Counted from the first letter of the stretch, positions 45,309 through 55,956 are shown. The stretch: 64,000 nucleotides of DNA from Thalassotalea sp. PP2-459 (GCF_001913705.1 NZ_MKQD01000043.1:1-64000); one strand, 5' to 3'. Notes: generated by a model from the letters alone, not told the origin. Translations and numbers: made by a program.

Positions 45309-46670
45309 TTAACCCAGCAGTAATGCTGCTGTACCTAAGAAGGCAAAAATACCCACTACGTCAGTAATGGTTGTTAATATCACGCTTCCTGCTAATGCAG
45401 GATCAATATTCATTCGTTTGAGCATAAGTGGGATAGTAACCCCTGCTATCCCAGCTGCAGTCATATTCATTAACATAGCAAAAGCAATAATACCGGCGAG
45501 TATTATGTCTTGTTTCCAAATACCTACTACCGCGGCAATTAAAATTGCCCAAATAATGCCATTCAAAAAGCCAACGGCTAACTCTTTCATTAACAATACG
45601 CGGGAGTTTGAATCACCAACGTGGCCGAGTGCGATACCGCGGATCACCAGTGTTAGCGTTTGATTGCCTGCAACACCGCCCATGCTAGGAACGAGTGTGT
45701 TTAAAATGGCGAGAATGGTTAATTGGCTTAAAATATCTTCAAACATGTTAGACACAACAACGGCAAAAATAGCGGTTATTAAGTTAACACCTAGCCATAT
45801 AGAGCGGCGTTGAGTACTTTTTAATATAGGTGCAAACGTATCCGCTTCATCATCAAGACCCGCCATACTCATCATAGAGTGCTCGGCTTCTTCACGGATG
45901 ATATCGACAATATCATCTACAGTAATACGACCTAATAATCGACCGTTATCATCAATCACCGGGGCAGAGAACCAATCATAACGTTCAAAGAGTTGCGCAA
46001 CTTCTGTTTCGGGCATTTCAACATTTACGGCTTCAATATCCGCATGAATTAACGTTGAAATAGACTCTTCTGGCTTTGCGGTAACGATAGCTGCAAGTGA
46101 TACAGCACCAATAAATTTATCATTACGGTCAACGACATAAAAAGAATCGGTGGCGACAGGTAATTCGCCCTTTAAACGTAAATACCTGAGTACAACATCC
46201 ACGGTTACGTCAGGACGTATCGTGATGGTATCGGTATTCATGATACCACCAGCGGTATCTTCTTCGTATGAAAGTGCTTGTTCTACACGGCTTCGATCTT
46301 GCGAATCCATTGAATTTAGCACTTCGTTATAGACAGTATCTGGTAGTGTTCTTAACACCTCTGCAAGATCATCAACATCCATACCTTCAGCAACTTCTGC
46401 TAACTTTTCTGGACGGATATTTTTTAAGATGCCTTTACGTACTTCTTCACTTAACTCTTCTAATACTTCGCCATGATGATCAGGATCGATAAGTTGCCAT
46501 AAAATAGTACGACTTTTATTTGGGGACGACTCAAGCAGTAGAGCGAGATCATAAGCGGGCATGTTTTGTAGTAGTTTGCGGACATAAACAAACATACCGC
46601 TGCCAAGCGCTTCATTGACTTGTTGTAGGCGTTGTTGGCTTTGTTCTTGTTCTGACACTTCCGGCATCAT
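45309..46670 (-). CDS. mgtE: Magnesium transporter MgtE
   Basis: A Mg2+-gated Mg2+ channel. The cytoplasmic N domain (superhelical, about 1-125) is followed by two CBS domains (about 130-250; DTAGGIMNTDTITIRPDVTV and YDWFSAPVIDDNGRLLGRITVDDIVDIIREE), then a membrane domain with five helices. The pore signature is visible in TLVPSMGGVAGNQTLTLVIRG. The frame is open to a GTG at 46691, but AAAGGG before ATG 46670 and family length (453) favour the internal start. Confidence 0.94.
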   Translation of the reverse strand: MMPEVSEQEQSQQRLQQVNEALGSGMFVYVRKLLQNMPAYDLALLLESSPNKSRTILWQLIDPDHHGEVLEELSEEVRKGILKNIRPEKLAEVAEGMDVDDLAEVLRTLPDTVYNEVLNSMDSQDRSRVEQALSYEEDTAGGIMNTDTITIRPDVTVDVVLRYLRLKGELPVATDSFYVVDRNDKFIGAVSLAAIVTAKPEESISTLIHADIEAVNVEMPETEVAQLFERYDWFSAPVIDDNGRLLGRITVDDIVDIIREEAEHSMMSMAGLDDEADTFAPILKSTQRRSIWLGVNLITAIFAVVVSNMFEDILSQLTILAILNTLVPSMGGVAGNQTLTLVIRGIALGHVGDSNSRVLLMKELAVGFLNGIIWAILIAAVVGIWKQDIILAGIIAFAMLMNMTAAGIAGVTIPLMLKRMNIDPALAGSVILTTITDVVGIFAFLGTAALLLG

Positions 46671-46887
46671 GCTACCCTTTGCCGTTTTCACGAATTTAGA
46701 ATGCTAAAAATGAAACAGATGGGTGATGTTCTTAGAACGTCACCAAGGCATCTACTATATTTGGTATTATAGTCTATCTCAACTGGTTGGTTTTAGCAGC
46801 TTTTTTCTTATTGTAAATGTGAACACTACATTGGCATAAAGGGGCGTTTTTTCGTGTACGTTTATAATATCACCAAAGGCGAACACA

Positions 46888-47163
46888 TTATTCTTCTTCA
46901 TCGAACTTGTTAGTAAATAGTTGGTGTACTTCATCTAATGCACGCTTAGCGTCAGGGCCCTCAGTATGGACAATCACTGTCTTACCCTGGCTACCAGCAA
47001 GTAACATTAAACCCATTATGCTACTGGCATCAACTTGCTTACCCTCTAACTCAATCATTACCGTTGCTTTAAATTGTTGAGTTAATTGCGCTAACTTAGT
47101 GGCAGGTCGAGCGTGTATCCCTAATTTGTTGCTGATTATGATTGAGCGAGAAAAGTGAGCCAT
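46888..47163 (-). CDS. ptsO: Phosphocarrier NPr of the nitrogen PTS
   Basis: The HPr-like carrier of PTS-Ntr, passing phosphate from EI-Ntr to EIIA-Ntr (PtsN). The active-site histidine is His17 in NKLGIHARPATKLAQL. The regulatory-Ser region reads VDASSIMGLMLLAGSQG. Length 91 is typical. It is the last gene of the rpoN-hpf-ptsN-rapZ-ptsO block, after a 139-nt gap downstream of rapZ. Also called npr. Confidence 0.95.
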   Translation of the reverse strand: MAHFSRSIIISNKLGIHARPATKLAQLTQQFKATVMIELEGKQVDASSIMGLMLLAGSQGKTVIVHTEGPDAKRALDEVHQLFTNKFDEEE

Positions 47164-47302
47164 ATGTTTAACCTTATCCCTTAAGTTGACGTGCTGTTAG
47201 TGTAAAGGTAATTTATTCAAAGCTGCTACGTTTTTACCGTTGTATTCATTCAATTACTTACTACGTTATTATGATGAAAAATACTTGCCAGACAAAGGTC
47301 TA

Positions 47303-48157
47303 TTATGTGCTGGGTAATTTAAGATCGCGGTGACGAGCTTGTACATCTTTACGCTCTTTCTTTAAGTTAGATGCTAACAATTCGGCAATATATACAGAGC
47401 GATGCTTACCGCCAGTGCAGCCAATAGCGATAGTAATATAACTACGATTATTCCGTTCTAAATGCGGTAACCAAGTCATCATAAAGCTGTTTATCTGCCA
47501 GATAAACTTGGTCACAATTGGTTGGCTGGCGAGAAAGTCTTTTACTGGTTGCTCTAACCCAGTAAACGGCTTTAATTCTTTTTCCCAAAAAGGGTTGGGT
47601 AAAAAGCGCGCGTCAAAGACAAAATCTGCATCTTTTGGTAGCCCGTGTTTAAAACCAAATGATTCAAACACTACTACCATGGAACCACTTTTTTTGCCCA
47701 ATACTCGCTCGCGTATCAAGTCTGCAAGTTGATGTGGTGTTAACTGACTAGTATTTATATATAAATTGGCGCGAGCAGCAATGGGTTCAAGTAATTTCTT
47801 TTCTAAAGTCATCGCTTGGTCGAGTGCGATGTTCTGGCGAATGAGCGGATGCAAACGACGTGTTTCGCTAAACCGTCTAATAAGATCGCCGTCATCAGCG
47901 TCTAAATACACAATAGAAAGCTCTACTGCACTAGGTAAATAATCGAGTATTTCTGGTACATCTGTTGGTTCAGCAGGTAAGTTCCTAACGTCTAGGCTTA
48001 CAGCAACTGTTTCGTAGTCATTAATAACCGTATGGGTCAATGCCGGTAATAAATTTACAGGAATATTATCTACACAATAATAACCTAAATCTTCTAACAC
48101 GCGCAAAGCGACTGTTTTACCTGAGCCGGAGCGGCCACTTACTATCGTAAGTTTCAT
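47303..48157 (-). CDS. rapZ: RNase adapter protein RapZ
   Basis: An RNA-binding adapter. In E. coli it targets the small RNA GlmZ to RNase E and so controls glucosamine-6-phosphate synthase. The N-terminal kinase-like domain has Walker A VSGRSGSGKT. The C-terminal domain has the family signature AIGCTGGKHRSVYIAELLA, and the Lys/Arg-rich tail KKERKDVQARHRDL is the RNA-contact region. The 284 residues are normal. It sits 15 nt downstream of ptsN. Confidence 0.96.
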   Translation of the reverse strand: MKLTIVSGRSGSGKTVALRVLEDLGYYCVDNIPVNLLPALTHTVINDYETVAVSLDVRNLPAEPTDVPEILDYLPSAVELSIVYLDADDGDLIRRFSETRRLHPLIRQNIALDQAMTLEKKLLEPIAARANLYINTSQLTPHQLADLIRERVLGKKSGSMVVVFESFGFKHGLPKDADFVFDARFLPNPFWEKELKPFTGLEQPVKDFLASQPIVTKFIWQINSFMMTWLPHLERNNRSYITIAIGCTGGKHRSVYIAELLASNLKKERKDVQARHRDLKLPST

Positions 48158-48172
48158 TGATGAAATCCTAGG

Positions 48173-48628
48173 TTATTGGGCAGTAGATTTTAGTAATTGA
48201 AATAATTCGTGGTTGTTGTCGCATTTGCGTACTTGCTTACACACGCTTTTATCGCTGAATACTTTGGCAATACTTTGTAGCGTTGATAAATGTTGTTGGC
48301 ACTTAGCTTCCGGTACAAATAAGGCGATAAAAATATCTACAGGCCGGTTATCAATGGCGTCAAATTCTATCGGGGTTTCTGCAGTAGCGATAACAATCAT
48401 GACTTTATCTGTTGATGTTAGCCGACCGTGTGGAATAGCAATACCATTACCAATACCGGTAGAGCCCATTTTCTCTCTTAACATTAAGCTTTCAAGTAAA
48501 TTATAAGTGGTGACTTGATCGTTGGTATCAGCAGCTTTACTGCATAAAAGTTCAAGAATACGTTTTTTGCTGGTAGCTTGGACTGCACACAGTGTGCAGT
48601 CCTCTTTGATGATATCGATAAAATTCAT
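48173..48628 (-). CDS. ptsN: Nitrogen-regulatory EIIA component PtsN
   Basis: The terminal phospho-acceptor of PTS-Ntr. It regulates potassium transport and envelope stress in various proteobacteria. The phosphorylatable His is in GIAIPHGRL. The start at ATG 48628 (MNFIDIIKEDCTLCAV) matches family N-termini; the open frame reaches a TTG at 48649. The 151 residues are normal. It lies between hpf and rapZ. Confidence 0.95.
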   Translation of the reverse strand: MNFIDIIKEDCTLCAVQATSKKRILELLCSKAADTNDQVTTYNLLESLMLREKMGSTGIGNGIAIPHGRLTSTDKVMIVIATAETPIEFDAIDNRPVDIFIALFVPEAKCQQHLSTLQSIAKVFSDKSVCKQVRKCDNNHELFQLLKSTAQ

Positions 48629-48650
48629 AGTGGATTTTGTGATCAACAAA

Positions 48651-48938
48651 CTAATGTTGATTAATTTTTCCCTTGTATTTGAGGATCTGTTTATCGAGCT
48701 TATTGACGAGTGAATCTATTGATGTGTACATATCATTATTTTCCGCTTTAGCATGCACTTCAGTGCCACTTAGGTGTACGGTTGCTTCAGCAATTTGACT
48801 CAGTTTCTCAACCGTTAACACAACATAAACATTGTTAATGTGATCGAAGTGCCGCTCTAGCTTTGCAAACTTTTTATTGACGCTATCGCGCATAGGTTCA
48901 GTAATTTCAACATGATGTCCGGCAAGGTTAATTTGCAT
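48651..48938 (-). CDS. hpf: Ribosome hibernation promoting factor (short HPF)
   Basis: A 95-residue short-type HPF that binds the 30S decoding region and, with RMF, promotes 100S ribosome dimers in stationary phase. The N-terminus INLAGHHVEITEPMRDSVNKKF and the basic C-terminal KLDKQILKYKGK are characteristic. It sits 24 nt downstream of rpoN, as in enterobacteria. Confidence 0.96.
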   Translation of the reverse strand: MQINLAGHHVEITEPMRDSVNKKFAKLERHFDHINNVYVVLTVEKLSQIAEATVHLSGTEVHAKAENNDMYTSIDSLVNKLDKQILKYKGKINQH

Positions 48939-48962
48939 AAGCGTTATCCTTTTACTAGAGAG

Positions 48963-50468
48963 TTAAAGTAAACTTTTACGTTGGTTAGACGGTGGAATAT
49001 TTAACGATTCTCGATATTTAGCAATCGTCCGTCTAGCAACATTGATACCCTGTTCAGCCAATAGTTCTGCCATTTTGCTATCACTCAGTGGCTTAGCAGG
49101 CACTTCTGCAGCAACGAGCTTTTTAATTAAAGCGCGAATCGCTGTTGAAGAACATTCTCCGCCATTTTCTGTACTTACATGACTAGAGAAAAAATATTTA
49201 AGTTCAAAAATACCACGCGGTGTATGCATGTATTTTTGCGTGGTCACTCGTGAAATGGTCGATTCATGCATGTCTACAGCTTCAGCAATGTCGTTTAACA
49301 CCATTGGACGCATGGCTTCTGGGCCGTGTTCAAAGAATCCTTGTTGACGTTGCACAATACAGTTAGACACTTTTAATAAGGTGTCGTTTCGACTTTCTAA
49401 ACTTTTGATAAACCATTTAGCTTCTTGTAAGTTTGATCGAATAAACTGACTGTCATTCGTGTTTTTCATCGAACGAGCCATTGAAGCGTATTGTTGATTT
49501 ACTGAAAGCCTTGGTGCAGTATCTGGGTTTAATTCTACGATCCAACGACCATTTTTCTTTTCGACTGATACATCAGGTACCACATATTGATCTTCACCTT
49601 GGATCACAGAATCACCAGGGCGAGGATCTAAAGATTGAATTAAGCGGATCACTTCACGTAATTGATCTTCTTTGAGTTTTGCTTTTCGCATGATTTGTCG
49701 ATAATCACGGTTACCGAGTAAATCAATGTACTCATTGATCACGAGTTTACTTTCATTTAACCATGGTGTGTCTTTATCAAATTGGTTCAGTTGAATAGTT
49801 AAGCATTCAGCAATTGATCGAGCACCTACGCCTACGGGGTCAAAAACATTAATTCGCTTTAAAACCGCTTCGACTTCATCAAGTTCAACGTCTTCAACAC
49901 CAACTGATTCTAAAATTTCTTCTGTGGTGACGCGTAAATAGCCAGCATCGTCAATGGCGTCGATGATTGCCATGGCTATGGCTTCGTCTGTTTCACTGAA
50001 CGGGGTTAGCTTCATTTGCCAGCGCAAATGGTCTTGGATGGAATCGGTGGTTTCGCCTTGGTAAACGTAATCGTCAGAGATAGGTGCTGCGCCGGTATTT
50101 GATACGCCAGCACTGTAACTTTCATCCCATGTTGTATCGATATTCAGTTCTTCAGGGATATCTGATTTATCCATTGCTTCGGTGGTACTAATTTCGTCTA
50201 CCGTTGGGGTAGAGTCTTCTGAACCATCGTTATTGTTTGGTTTCTCGTCATTAGTGTTTGCGGAAAAAGCTTCTTCTAAACGATCAGGTTGGTTGTCTTC
50301 TACAGACGATGATGATTCGTCAACCTCAAGCAAAGGGTTGCTTTCTAGTGCTTCTTGAATTTCTTGTTGTAAATCCAACGTGGACAACTGCAATAACTTG
50401 ATCGCCTGCTGGAGTTGCGGCGTCATTGTGAGTTGTTGTCCGATACGTAGTTGCAGACTTGGGCGCAT
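48963..50468 (-). CDS. rpoN: RNA polymerase sigma-54 factor
   Basis: The alternative sigma factor for activator-dependent -24/-12 promoters. Region I is Gln/Leu rich ([22 protein letters not shown]). An acidic Asp/Glu/Ser/Thr-rich region II (about 60-140) follows, then the core-binding domain. The DNA-binding part shows [32 protein letters not shown] and ends with the RpoN box [10 protein letters not shown]. The 501 residues are normal. The downstream hpf-ptsN-rapZ-ptsO genes form the classical rpoN cluster. Confidence 0.97.
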   Translation of the reverse strand: MRPSLQLRIGQQLTMTPQLQQAIKLLQLSTLDLQQEIQEALESNPLLEVDESSSSVEDNQPDRLEEAFSANTNDEKPNNNDGSEDSTPTVDEISTTEAMDKSDIPEELNIDTTWDESYSAGVSNTGAAPISDDYVYQGETTDSIQDHLRWQMKLTPFSETDEAIAMAIIDAIDDAGYLRVTTEEILESVGVEDVELDEVEAVLKRINVFDPVGVGARSIAECLTIQLNQFDKDTPWLNESKLVINEYIDLLGNRDYRQIMRKAKLKEDQLREVIRLIQSLDPRPGDSVIQGEDQYVVPDVSVEKKNGRWIVELNPDTAPRLSVNQQYASMARSMKNTNDSQFIRSNLQEAKWFIKSLESRNDTLLKVSNCIVQRQQGFFEHGPEAMRPMVLNDIAEAVDMHESTISRVTTQKYMHTPRGIFELKYFFSSHVSTENGGECSSTAIRALIKKLVAAEVPAKPLSDSKMAELLAEQGINVARRTIAKYRESLNIPPSNQRKSLL

Positions 50469-50524
50469 TAATTACTTCTTATCCTTTCAAGTAAATCTTA
50501 TATTTTTGCTAAAGCATATTATAA

Positions 50525-51256
50525 CTATAACGTGAATTGTTCACCAAGATATACATCTCTGACTTGTTGATTCGCGAGGATTTGATCTGCATCACCTTGG
50601 GCGATGAGTTCGCCATGGCTTACAATGTAAGCATGTTCACACACATCAAGTGTTTCTCTAACGTTATGATCGGTTATTAATATGCCGATGCCTTTATTTT
50701 TTAAGTGTAGAATAATTTTTTTTATATCACCTACAGAAATTGGATCAACACCCGCAAAAGGCTCATCTAACAGAATAAACTTAGGGTCAGCTGCTAGTGC
50801 TCTGGCAATTTCTACTCGACGACGTTCACCACCAGATAAACTCATACCTAAATTTTCGGTAATATGTCCAATGTTAAATTCTTCTACTAAATGTTCTAGT
50901 TTTTCTTCTCGTTCTATTTCTGTTAGTTCTTTTCTCGTTTGTAAAATCGCCATAATATTTTCATATACAGTCAATTTTCGAAAAATAGACGCTTCTTGTG
51001 GAAGATAGCCAATACCTCTGCGTGCTCGTTCGTGCATTGGTAGCAAAGTGATATCTTCGTCATTTAACGTAATGCTGCCGTTATCTTGGGTAACCAAGCC
51101 TACTATCATATAAAATGAGGTGGTTTTTCCTGCACCATTTGGCCCTAACAAACCAACGATTTGGCCAGCATTTACTTCTAAGCCAACATTTTTAACTACC
51201 ATACGCCCTTTATAGGATTTAGCCAAGTGAGTAGCATTTAATTTCGCATTGTTCAT
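50525..51256 (-). CDS. lptB: LPS export ABC transporter ATPase LptB
   Basis: The cytoplasmic ATPase of the LptB2FG machine that extracts lipopolysaccharide from the inner membrane. Walker [13 protein letters not shown], signature [16 protein letters not shown], Walker [14 protein letters not shown] and the H-loop [10 protein letters not shown] are all intact. The 243 residues match E. coli (241). It overlaps lptA by 4 nt, within the kdsD-kdsC-lptC-lptA-lptB operon, and lies 56 nt before rpoN. Confidence 0.97.
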   Translation of the reverse strand: MNNAKLNATHLAKSYKGRMVVKNVGLEVNAGQIVGLLGPNGAGKTTSFYMIVGLVTQDNGSITLNDEDITLLPMHERARRGIGYLPQEASIFRKLTVYENIMAILQTRKELTEIEREEKLEHLVEEFNIGHITENLGMSLSGGERRRVEIARALAADPKFILLDEPFAGVDPISVGDIKKIILHLKNKGIGILITDHNVRETLDVCEHAYIVSHGELIAQGDADQILANQQVRDVYLGEQFTL

Positions 51257-51777
51257 GGATTTTTTTCTTCTAATTGCTTTGGCTGTAATACGGTTTTAAC
51301 GCGTTGATCATTCTCGCTTTTAGCAAGTACTTGTTCAGTTAAGAAATTATAGGTAATCACACTACCGTTTACTTTACTGCCTTCTTGACGTAATTCGGCG
51401 TTACCGGAAATGGTCACTGTGTTTTTGGCTGGTTCATATTTTATTTCATCAGCTTGTAGGTAGATGGGTGTTCCATCTTCTAGCGTTTGTTTAAACGTGG
51501 CGGGTTTACCTTGGGCAATATAAGTTTTTGTATCGGTTTCTGTTGCCGTAATAACTTGAACAAGATCAGCGTTGATCACTAATGAACCTTGCTTAATTAC
51601 AACATTGTCAATATAACTGAAAATTTTATTTTTAAGATCAGCAGCTTGTCGAGAAGCATCAATGCTAATTTCTTGCTGTAAGTCAATTTTGGCAGCGTTA
51701 ACATTGAACACAGTGCTAACACTCATGCTTAATAATAAAAGACTAATGTGCAGACGGTTGATAAATAGTTTGTTCAT
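51253..51777 (-). CDS. lptA: LPS transport periplasmic protein LptA
   Basis: A periplasmic bridge protein that polymerises through beta-jellyroll (OstA) folds to carry LPS between LptC and LptD. The signal peptide covers about residues 1-28, ending in NVNA. The OstA-like core includes [20 protein letters not shown] and [23 protein letters not shown]. The 174-residue length is normal. It overlaps lptC by 35 nt and lptB by 4 nt. Confidence 0.95.
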   Translation of the reverse strand: MNKLFINRLHISLLLLSMSVSTVFNVNAAKIDLQQEISIDASRQAADLKNKIFSYIDNVVIKQGSLVINADLVQVITATETDTKTYIAQGKPATFKQTLEDGTPIYLQADEIKYEPAKNTVTISGNAELRQEGSKVNGSVITYNFLTEQVLAKSENDQRVKTVLQPKQLEEKNP

Positions 51778-52309
51778 GTTGTGTGAGTGTTACCTGTTTC
51801 GTGTTTAAGTCTATTATTAACCCTGTGCCTTGCATAGCAAAATCAACACCTTTTATTTCTATGCGATTTTCTGAGCTAATAATATTGGTATTTAAATCGA
51901 GTTCTAAATACTTTCCATGAATTTCTCTAATTAAACTTTTTTCATCCGTTGAAATTAATAATACGTTGTTTTCGAGTTTTACTCGATTGCTATTGTAAAG
52001 TGTGCCTTCATTAGCGCTTATTTTCCAAGGAACATCACTATCTTTTGGGTATAAGGTATATTTAGGGTACTCAAAGTATGTGACTGCTAATTCGTTGTAA
52101 TGTTCCATTCGCCTTGCATCAATGCGATAGGTTAAGCTTCCTAGTAACGAAAAAGCCTCACTTTTAAGTGATTCGGCGATAAAGTCAGGCGTGATGTTAT
52201 TCTCAACCACTTCAATGTCTTCTTTTTTCGTGTGATGCCATTCAAGCACACTGTATGCCGCAATAGCAAAAGCAAAAAATAAAAACGATAATACCTGAGT
52301 TCGGCTCAT
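51743..52309 (-). CDS. lptC: LPS export protein LptC
   Basis: A single-pass inner-membrane protein that hands LPS from LptB2FG to LptA. The membrane anchor is about residues 7-24 (LSFLFFAFAIAAYSVLEW). A periplasmic jellyroll domain follows, with YPKDSDVPWKISANEGTLYN and NIISSENRIEIKG. The 188 residues agree with the family (about 190). It overlaps kdsC by 4 nt (ATGA type) and lptA by 35 nt. Confidence 0.94.
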   Translation of the reverse strand: MSRTQVLSFLFFAFAIAAYSVLEWHHTKKEDIEVVENNITPDFIAESLKSEAFSLLGSLTYRIDARRMEHYNELAVTYFEYPKYTLYPKDSDVPWKISANEGTLYNSNRVKLENNVLLISTDEKSLIREIHGKYLELDLNTNIISSENRIEIKGVDFAMQGTGLIIDLNTKQVTLTQHEQTIYQPSAH

Positions 52310-52854
52310 ATACTTGCGCCTGTGGCATTGTGTAATGTGTTTTGACTTTGCATGAATAAGTCACAGGTTTCCCTAACTGCACCAAAGCCACCACGAGTAA
52401 ACGTAGTATAGTCAGCGATAGACAGAATGCTTGGGTGCGCGTCACTCACCGCAATGCTTAAACCAACATGTTGCATACATTCATAGTCAGGCATATCATC
52501 ACCTATATAGGCAACTTGTTCTGGCGTTAAGCTAAGATCTGCGATCATAGCCTTTAACGTTGGAAGTTTATTTTCTTGGCCTTGCACAATATGTTTGACC
52601 GTTAATGCTGTCATGCGGGTTTGAACAATATTTGATTGCCTGCCAGTGATCACGGCAACGTCAACCCCGCTGGCGCTAAGTGCTTTAATGCCATAACCAT
52701 CTTTAGTGTGAAATGCTTTAAGCTCTTCACCATCATTACCGAGATAAATACGTCCATCTGAAAACACACCATCAATATCACAGACAAAAAGTTTTATCTT
52801 TTTCGCTTTGTTGTATACCTCAGAGGTTACTTCACCGTATAAGGTTGAAATCAT
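52306..52854 (-). CDS. kdsC: 3-deoxy-D-manno-octulosonate 8-phosphate phosphatase KdsC
   Basis: A HAD-superfamily phosphatase releasing KDO from KDO-8-phosphate for lipid A-core synthesis. The nucleophile Asp is in FVCDIDGVFSDGRI. GYGIKALSASGVDVAVITGR (motif II) and AYIGDDMPDYECMQHVGLSIAV (motif III) are intact. The 182 residues are normal for the capless KdsC type. It overlaps kdsD by 1 nt and lptC by 4 nt. Confidence 0.96.
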   Translation of the reverse strand: MISTLYGEVTSEVYNKAKKIKLFVCDIDGVFSDGRIYLGNDGEELKAFHTKDGYGIKALSASGVDVAVITGRQSNIVQTRMTALTVKHIVQGQENKLPTLKAMIADLSLTPEQVAYIGDDMPDYECMQHVGLSIAVSDAHPSILSIADYTTFTRGGFGAVRETCDLFMQSQNTLHNATGASI

Positions 52855-53819
52855 TACAGTACCCCTGAGGTTAGTAAATCATGCATATTCATCGCACCTA
52901 TGGGTTTATTATGCTCATCAACGATAATTAAACCATTAATTTTTTTGTCTTCCATGATTTTTAATGCCTCTGCCGCAAGCATACTTTGTGGCGCTGTTGT
53001 CGGTGTTTTTGTCATTACCGAAGAAATATTATCTTGATGAATATCTATTTTAGCATCGAGTATTCTACGTAAGTCACCGTCAGTAAACAAACCAACAAGT
53101 GCGTGCTCTTGGTTAGTGATGGCAGTCATACCTAGCCCTTTCAACGACATTTCGACGAGGGCGTCTTTAACTTTTGCGTGTTGATCAACAACTGGAAGTC
53201 GTTCTCCAGTGTGCATGATATCTTGTAGCCTTAATAATAAACGTTTGCCTAAACTGCCACCTGGGTGCGATAAGGCAAAATCATCGGCAGTAAATCCACG
53301 GGCATTTAATAATGCCACCGCCATCGCATCGCCAATCACAAGTGTTGCTGTTGTGCTAGAGGTAGGCGCCAAGCCAAGCGGACAAGCTTCTTGGGACACT
53401 TTATTACAAACATGAGTATCACTGAGTTTGGCTAACGTTGAATTCGGGTTACTACTCATGGCAATGAGCTTTGCACCAATACGTTTTATCACGGGTAAAA
53501 TTGATAATACTTCACCGGTTTCACCTGAATTTGAAATAGCGAGTACAATATCCTCAGGGGTGATCATACCTAAGTCACCATGGCTTGCCTCTCCCGGGTG
53601 AACAAAAAATGCAGGGGTTCCTGTACTGGCAAACGTTGCGGCAATCTTTCCGCCTATATGGCCTGATTTACCCATACCAATAACGATTACACGGCCTTTA
53701 GTTTCTAACATTAATTGGCACGCTGTTTCAAAATTAACATCAATAAATTGTGTTAATTCGATTATTGATTGCGCTTCAATATTGATAACGTCTCTGGCTA
53801 TTTTGCTAAAATTATTCAT
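52854..53819 (-). CDS. kdsD: D-arabinose 5-phosphate isomerase KdsD
   Basis: Interconverts ribulose-5-phosphate and arabinose-5-phosphate, the KDO precursor. An N-terminal SIS domain (VIVIGMGKSGHIGGKIAATFASTGTPAFFVHPGEASHGDLG) is followed by two CBS domains (about 205-321). The 321 residues match the family. It lies 8 nt after yrbG on the same strand and overlaps kdsC by 1 nt, in the conserved yrbG-kdsD-kdsC-lptCAB order. Confidence 0.97.
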   Translation of the reverse strand: MNNFSKIARDVINIEAQSIIELTQFIDVNFETACQLMLETKGRVIVIGMGKSGHIGGKIAATFASTGTPAFFVHPGEASHGDLGMITPEDIVLAISNSGETGEVLSILPVIKRIGAKLIAMSSNPNSTLAKLSDTHVCNKVSQEACPLGLAPTSSTTATLVIGDAMAVALLNARGFTADDFALSHPGGSLGKRLLLRLQDIMHTGERLPVVDQHAKVKDALVEMSLKGLGMTAITNQEHALVGLFTDGDLRRILDAKIDIHQDNISSVMTKTPTTAPQSMLAAEALKIMEDKKINGLIIVDEHNKPIGAMNMHDLLTSGVL

Positions 53820-53827
53820 AGTGAGCT

Positions 53828-54811
53828 CTAATGTTTTAACTGGCTAAACAATAACAATTGGTATGCAACAAAGGAAACCAGCAACATAACACCGTTTAAT
53901 CTGGTGATTTTAAAATTACCTAAACGCCGTGTGAAACATAAGAAAAATAATAAAAATGTTACACCGAGCATATACGGTGCATCACGGTATGATGCTTCTG
54001 GGTCAATGCTACCAGGAGCAATTAAGCCGGCAAGAGAAAGCACGGCCAAAATATTAAAAATATTTGAACCGATAATATTGCCTAAGGCTAAGTCATCTTC
54101 TTTTTTGACAATACTCATAATACTGGCGGCTAATTCAGGTAAGCTTGTGCCAATCGCGATAACCGTTAGTCCGATAACCAAGTCACTAATACCAAATGCT
54201 TTTGCAATGAAAACAGACGCATCAACTAAATATGTAGCACTTAATGGCAATATAATAATACCAACAGTTAACCAAAAGAGTGACGTAGGTGTTGGCAGAG
54301 CATCGGGTACTTCTTGTTCAGCCTCTAATACCATCGCATCATCAAGCGGGTGTGTTTTAGAACGACGTAAGGTAATAATCAGTAAGGTAAGAATGTACGC
54401 TACAAAACCTAAAATTAAAATAAGCCCTTCAACGAAACTAAAATAACTGTCAGAAACAAACCAATAAGCGATACACGTAATCGCAAGTACTAGAGGAATT
54501 TCCCGTTTGATGGTACTTGAAGAAACAGATAGCGGGTGTAAAACTGCGGTGATACCTAACACCAATGCGATATTTGTGATGTTAGATCCTATAGCATTAC
54601 CGATTGCAGTATCAGGGTTTCCTTGCAAAGAAGCAGTACCTGCAATCATCATTTCTGGTGCAGATGAACCCATAGCCACTATAGTTAGTCCAATAATCAT
54701 GGGGGAGATACCGATATTGCGGGCAAGAGAAGAGGCCCCTAAAACAAATTTATCGGCACTCCAAACTAAGGCGATTAAAGAAACTAATAATATAAAAATC
54801 TGTAATAACAT
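53828..54811 (-). CDS. yrbG: Calcium/sodium antiporter YrbG
   Basis: An inner-membrane CaCA-family exchanger. Two inverted alpha repeats are obvious: GLTIVAMGSSAPEMMIAGTASLQG with GNAIGSNITNIALVLG in the first half, and GLTVIAIGTSLPELAASIMSI with GNIIGSNIFNILAVL in the second. About ten hydrophobic segments span the 327 residues. It heads the minus-strand kds/lpt operon and diverges from mlaF. Confidence 0.94.
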   Translation of the reverse strand: MLLQIFILLVSLIALVWSADKFVLGASSLARNIGISPMIIGLTIVAMGSSAPEMMIAGTASLQGNPDTAIGNAIGSNITNIALVLGITAVLHPLSVSSSTIKREIPLVLAITCIAYWFVSDSYFSFVEGLILILGFVAYILTLLIITLRRSKTHPLDDAMVLEAEQEVPDALPTPTSLFWLTVGIIILPLSATYLVDASVFIAKAFGISDLVIGLTVIAIGTSLPELAASIMSIVKKEDDLALGNIIGSNIFNILAVLSLAGLIAPGSIDPEASYRDAPYMLGVTFLLFFLCFTRRLGNFKITRLNGVMLLVSFVAYQLLLFSQLKH

Positions 54812-55146
54812 TCATCACTCCAAAATTAAGGGGTAAATTGTCGCCCGTTGTAAGAGAAAAAAAAAGCGTTATTGTACGAAGATCGATAAAAAAGCGAAAT
54901 GATTGCGATTTTTTTACAAATATTGACCAAAACAGTTACTTTTGAGTAGTTAATGTTACCTTATCTTTTTTATTGAAGGCTACCTTGTGTGTAAAAATTG
55001 AGCACATCTTACACTTTCTTACGTTTGTACACGTTTTCTCACGTAATTTAGACATATTAAATGATGAAATTTGGATGAAGTATTTGTTGCAGTCAGGTAG
55101 AATTAGTACTACTTAAAAGATGGAAAATTAAACAGTATAATAAACC
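54812..55146. other. Divergent regulatory region between yrbG and mlaF
   Basis: A 335-bp AT-rich gap carrying the promoters of two long envelope operons running outward. No ORF, repeat or terminator is evident. TTGCAG near 55088 with TACTAC about 14 nt downstream is a poor promoter-like pair; I cannot name a start site. No clear sigma-E (GGAACTT ... TCAAA) site is visible. Confidence 0.4.
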
Positions 55147-55956
55147 ATGTCAGATATGTTGGTCGACATCAAAAATATGACTTTCAAACGGGAAGAAAGA
55201 ATCATATATGATGAAATAAACTTACAAATACCGAAAGGTAAAGTCACCGCAATCATGGGGCCGAGTGGTATCGGAAAAACGACACTTCTACGCCTGATTG
55301 GCGGACAGTTGCGTCCTGAATCTGGGCAGATACTGTTTGATGGTAATGATATTCCTACGCTTTCCCGTCATGAGTTATATCAAGTACGAAAACGCATGAG
55401 TATGTTATTTCAAAGTGGTGCATTATTCACCGATATGTCGGTTTATGACAACGTTGCCTTTCCCATGCGAGAACATAGCAATTTATCAGAGCGCCTTATT
55501 GAAAAAATGGTATTAATGAAGCTCGAAGCTGTTGGTTTACGAGGCGCACGCGATTTAAAACCTAATGAATTATCTGGTGGTATGGCGCGTAGAGCTGCAC
55601 TTGCTCGTGCGATAGCGCTTGATCCTGAACTTATTCTGTATGACGAGCCTTTTGCAGGCCAAGATCCTATTTCAATGGGCGTTATTGTTCGACTGATAAA
55701 ATCGTTGAATGACGCGTTAGGACTAACATCTGTTGTGGTTTCTCATGATGTACCCGAAGTGATGAGCATCGCTGATTATATTTATATTATTGCCGAGCAA
55801 AAAGTGATTGGTCATGGCACACCTGATGAAATTCGTCAGCAAACGTCTCCGCTGGTACAGCAGTTTGTAAATGGAGAAGCCGATGGTCCGGTTCCTTTCC
55901 ACTATAAAGCAGCAGCATATCAAGAAGAGCTATTAGGTAAAGGGAGCGTTAAATGA
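55147..55956 (+). CDS. mlaF: Phospholipid transport ATPase MlaF
   Basis: ATPase of the MlaFEDB inner-membrane complex, which moves phospholipids between inner membrane and MlaC to maintain outer-membrane asymmetry. Walker A is [14 protein letters not shown], the signature [17 protein letters not shown] and Walker [14 protein letters not shown]. The C-terminal tail beyond residue 240, used to dimerise and bind MlaB, is present. The 269 residues are normal. It overlaps mlaE by 4 nt and starts the mlaFEDCB-ibaG-murA run. Confidence 0.97.
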   Translation: MSDMLVDIKNMTFKREERIIYDEINLQIPKGKVTAIMGPSGIGKTTLLRLIGGQLRPESGQILFDGNDIPTLSRHELYQVRKRMSMLFQSGALFTDMSVYDNVAFPMREHSNLSERLIEKMVLMKLEAVGLRGARDLKPNELSGGMARRAALARAIALDPELILYDEPFAGQDPISMGVIVRLIKSLNDALGLTSVVVSHDVPEVMSIADYIYIIAEQKVIGHGTPDEIRQQTSPLVQQFVNGEADGPVPFHYKAAAYQEELLGKGSVK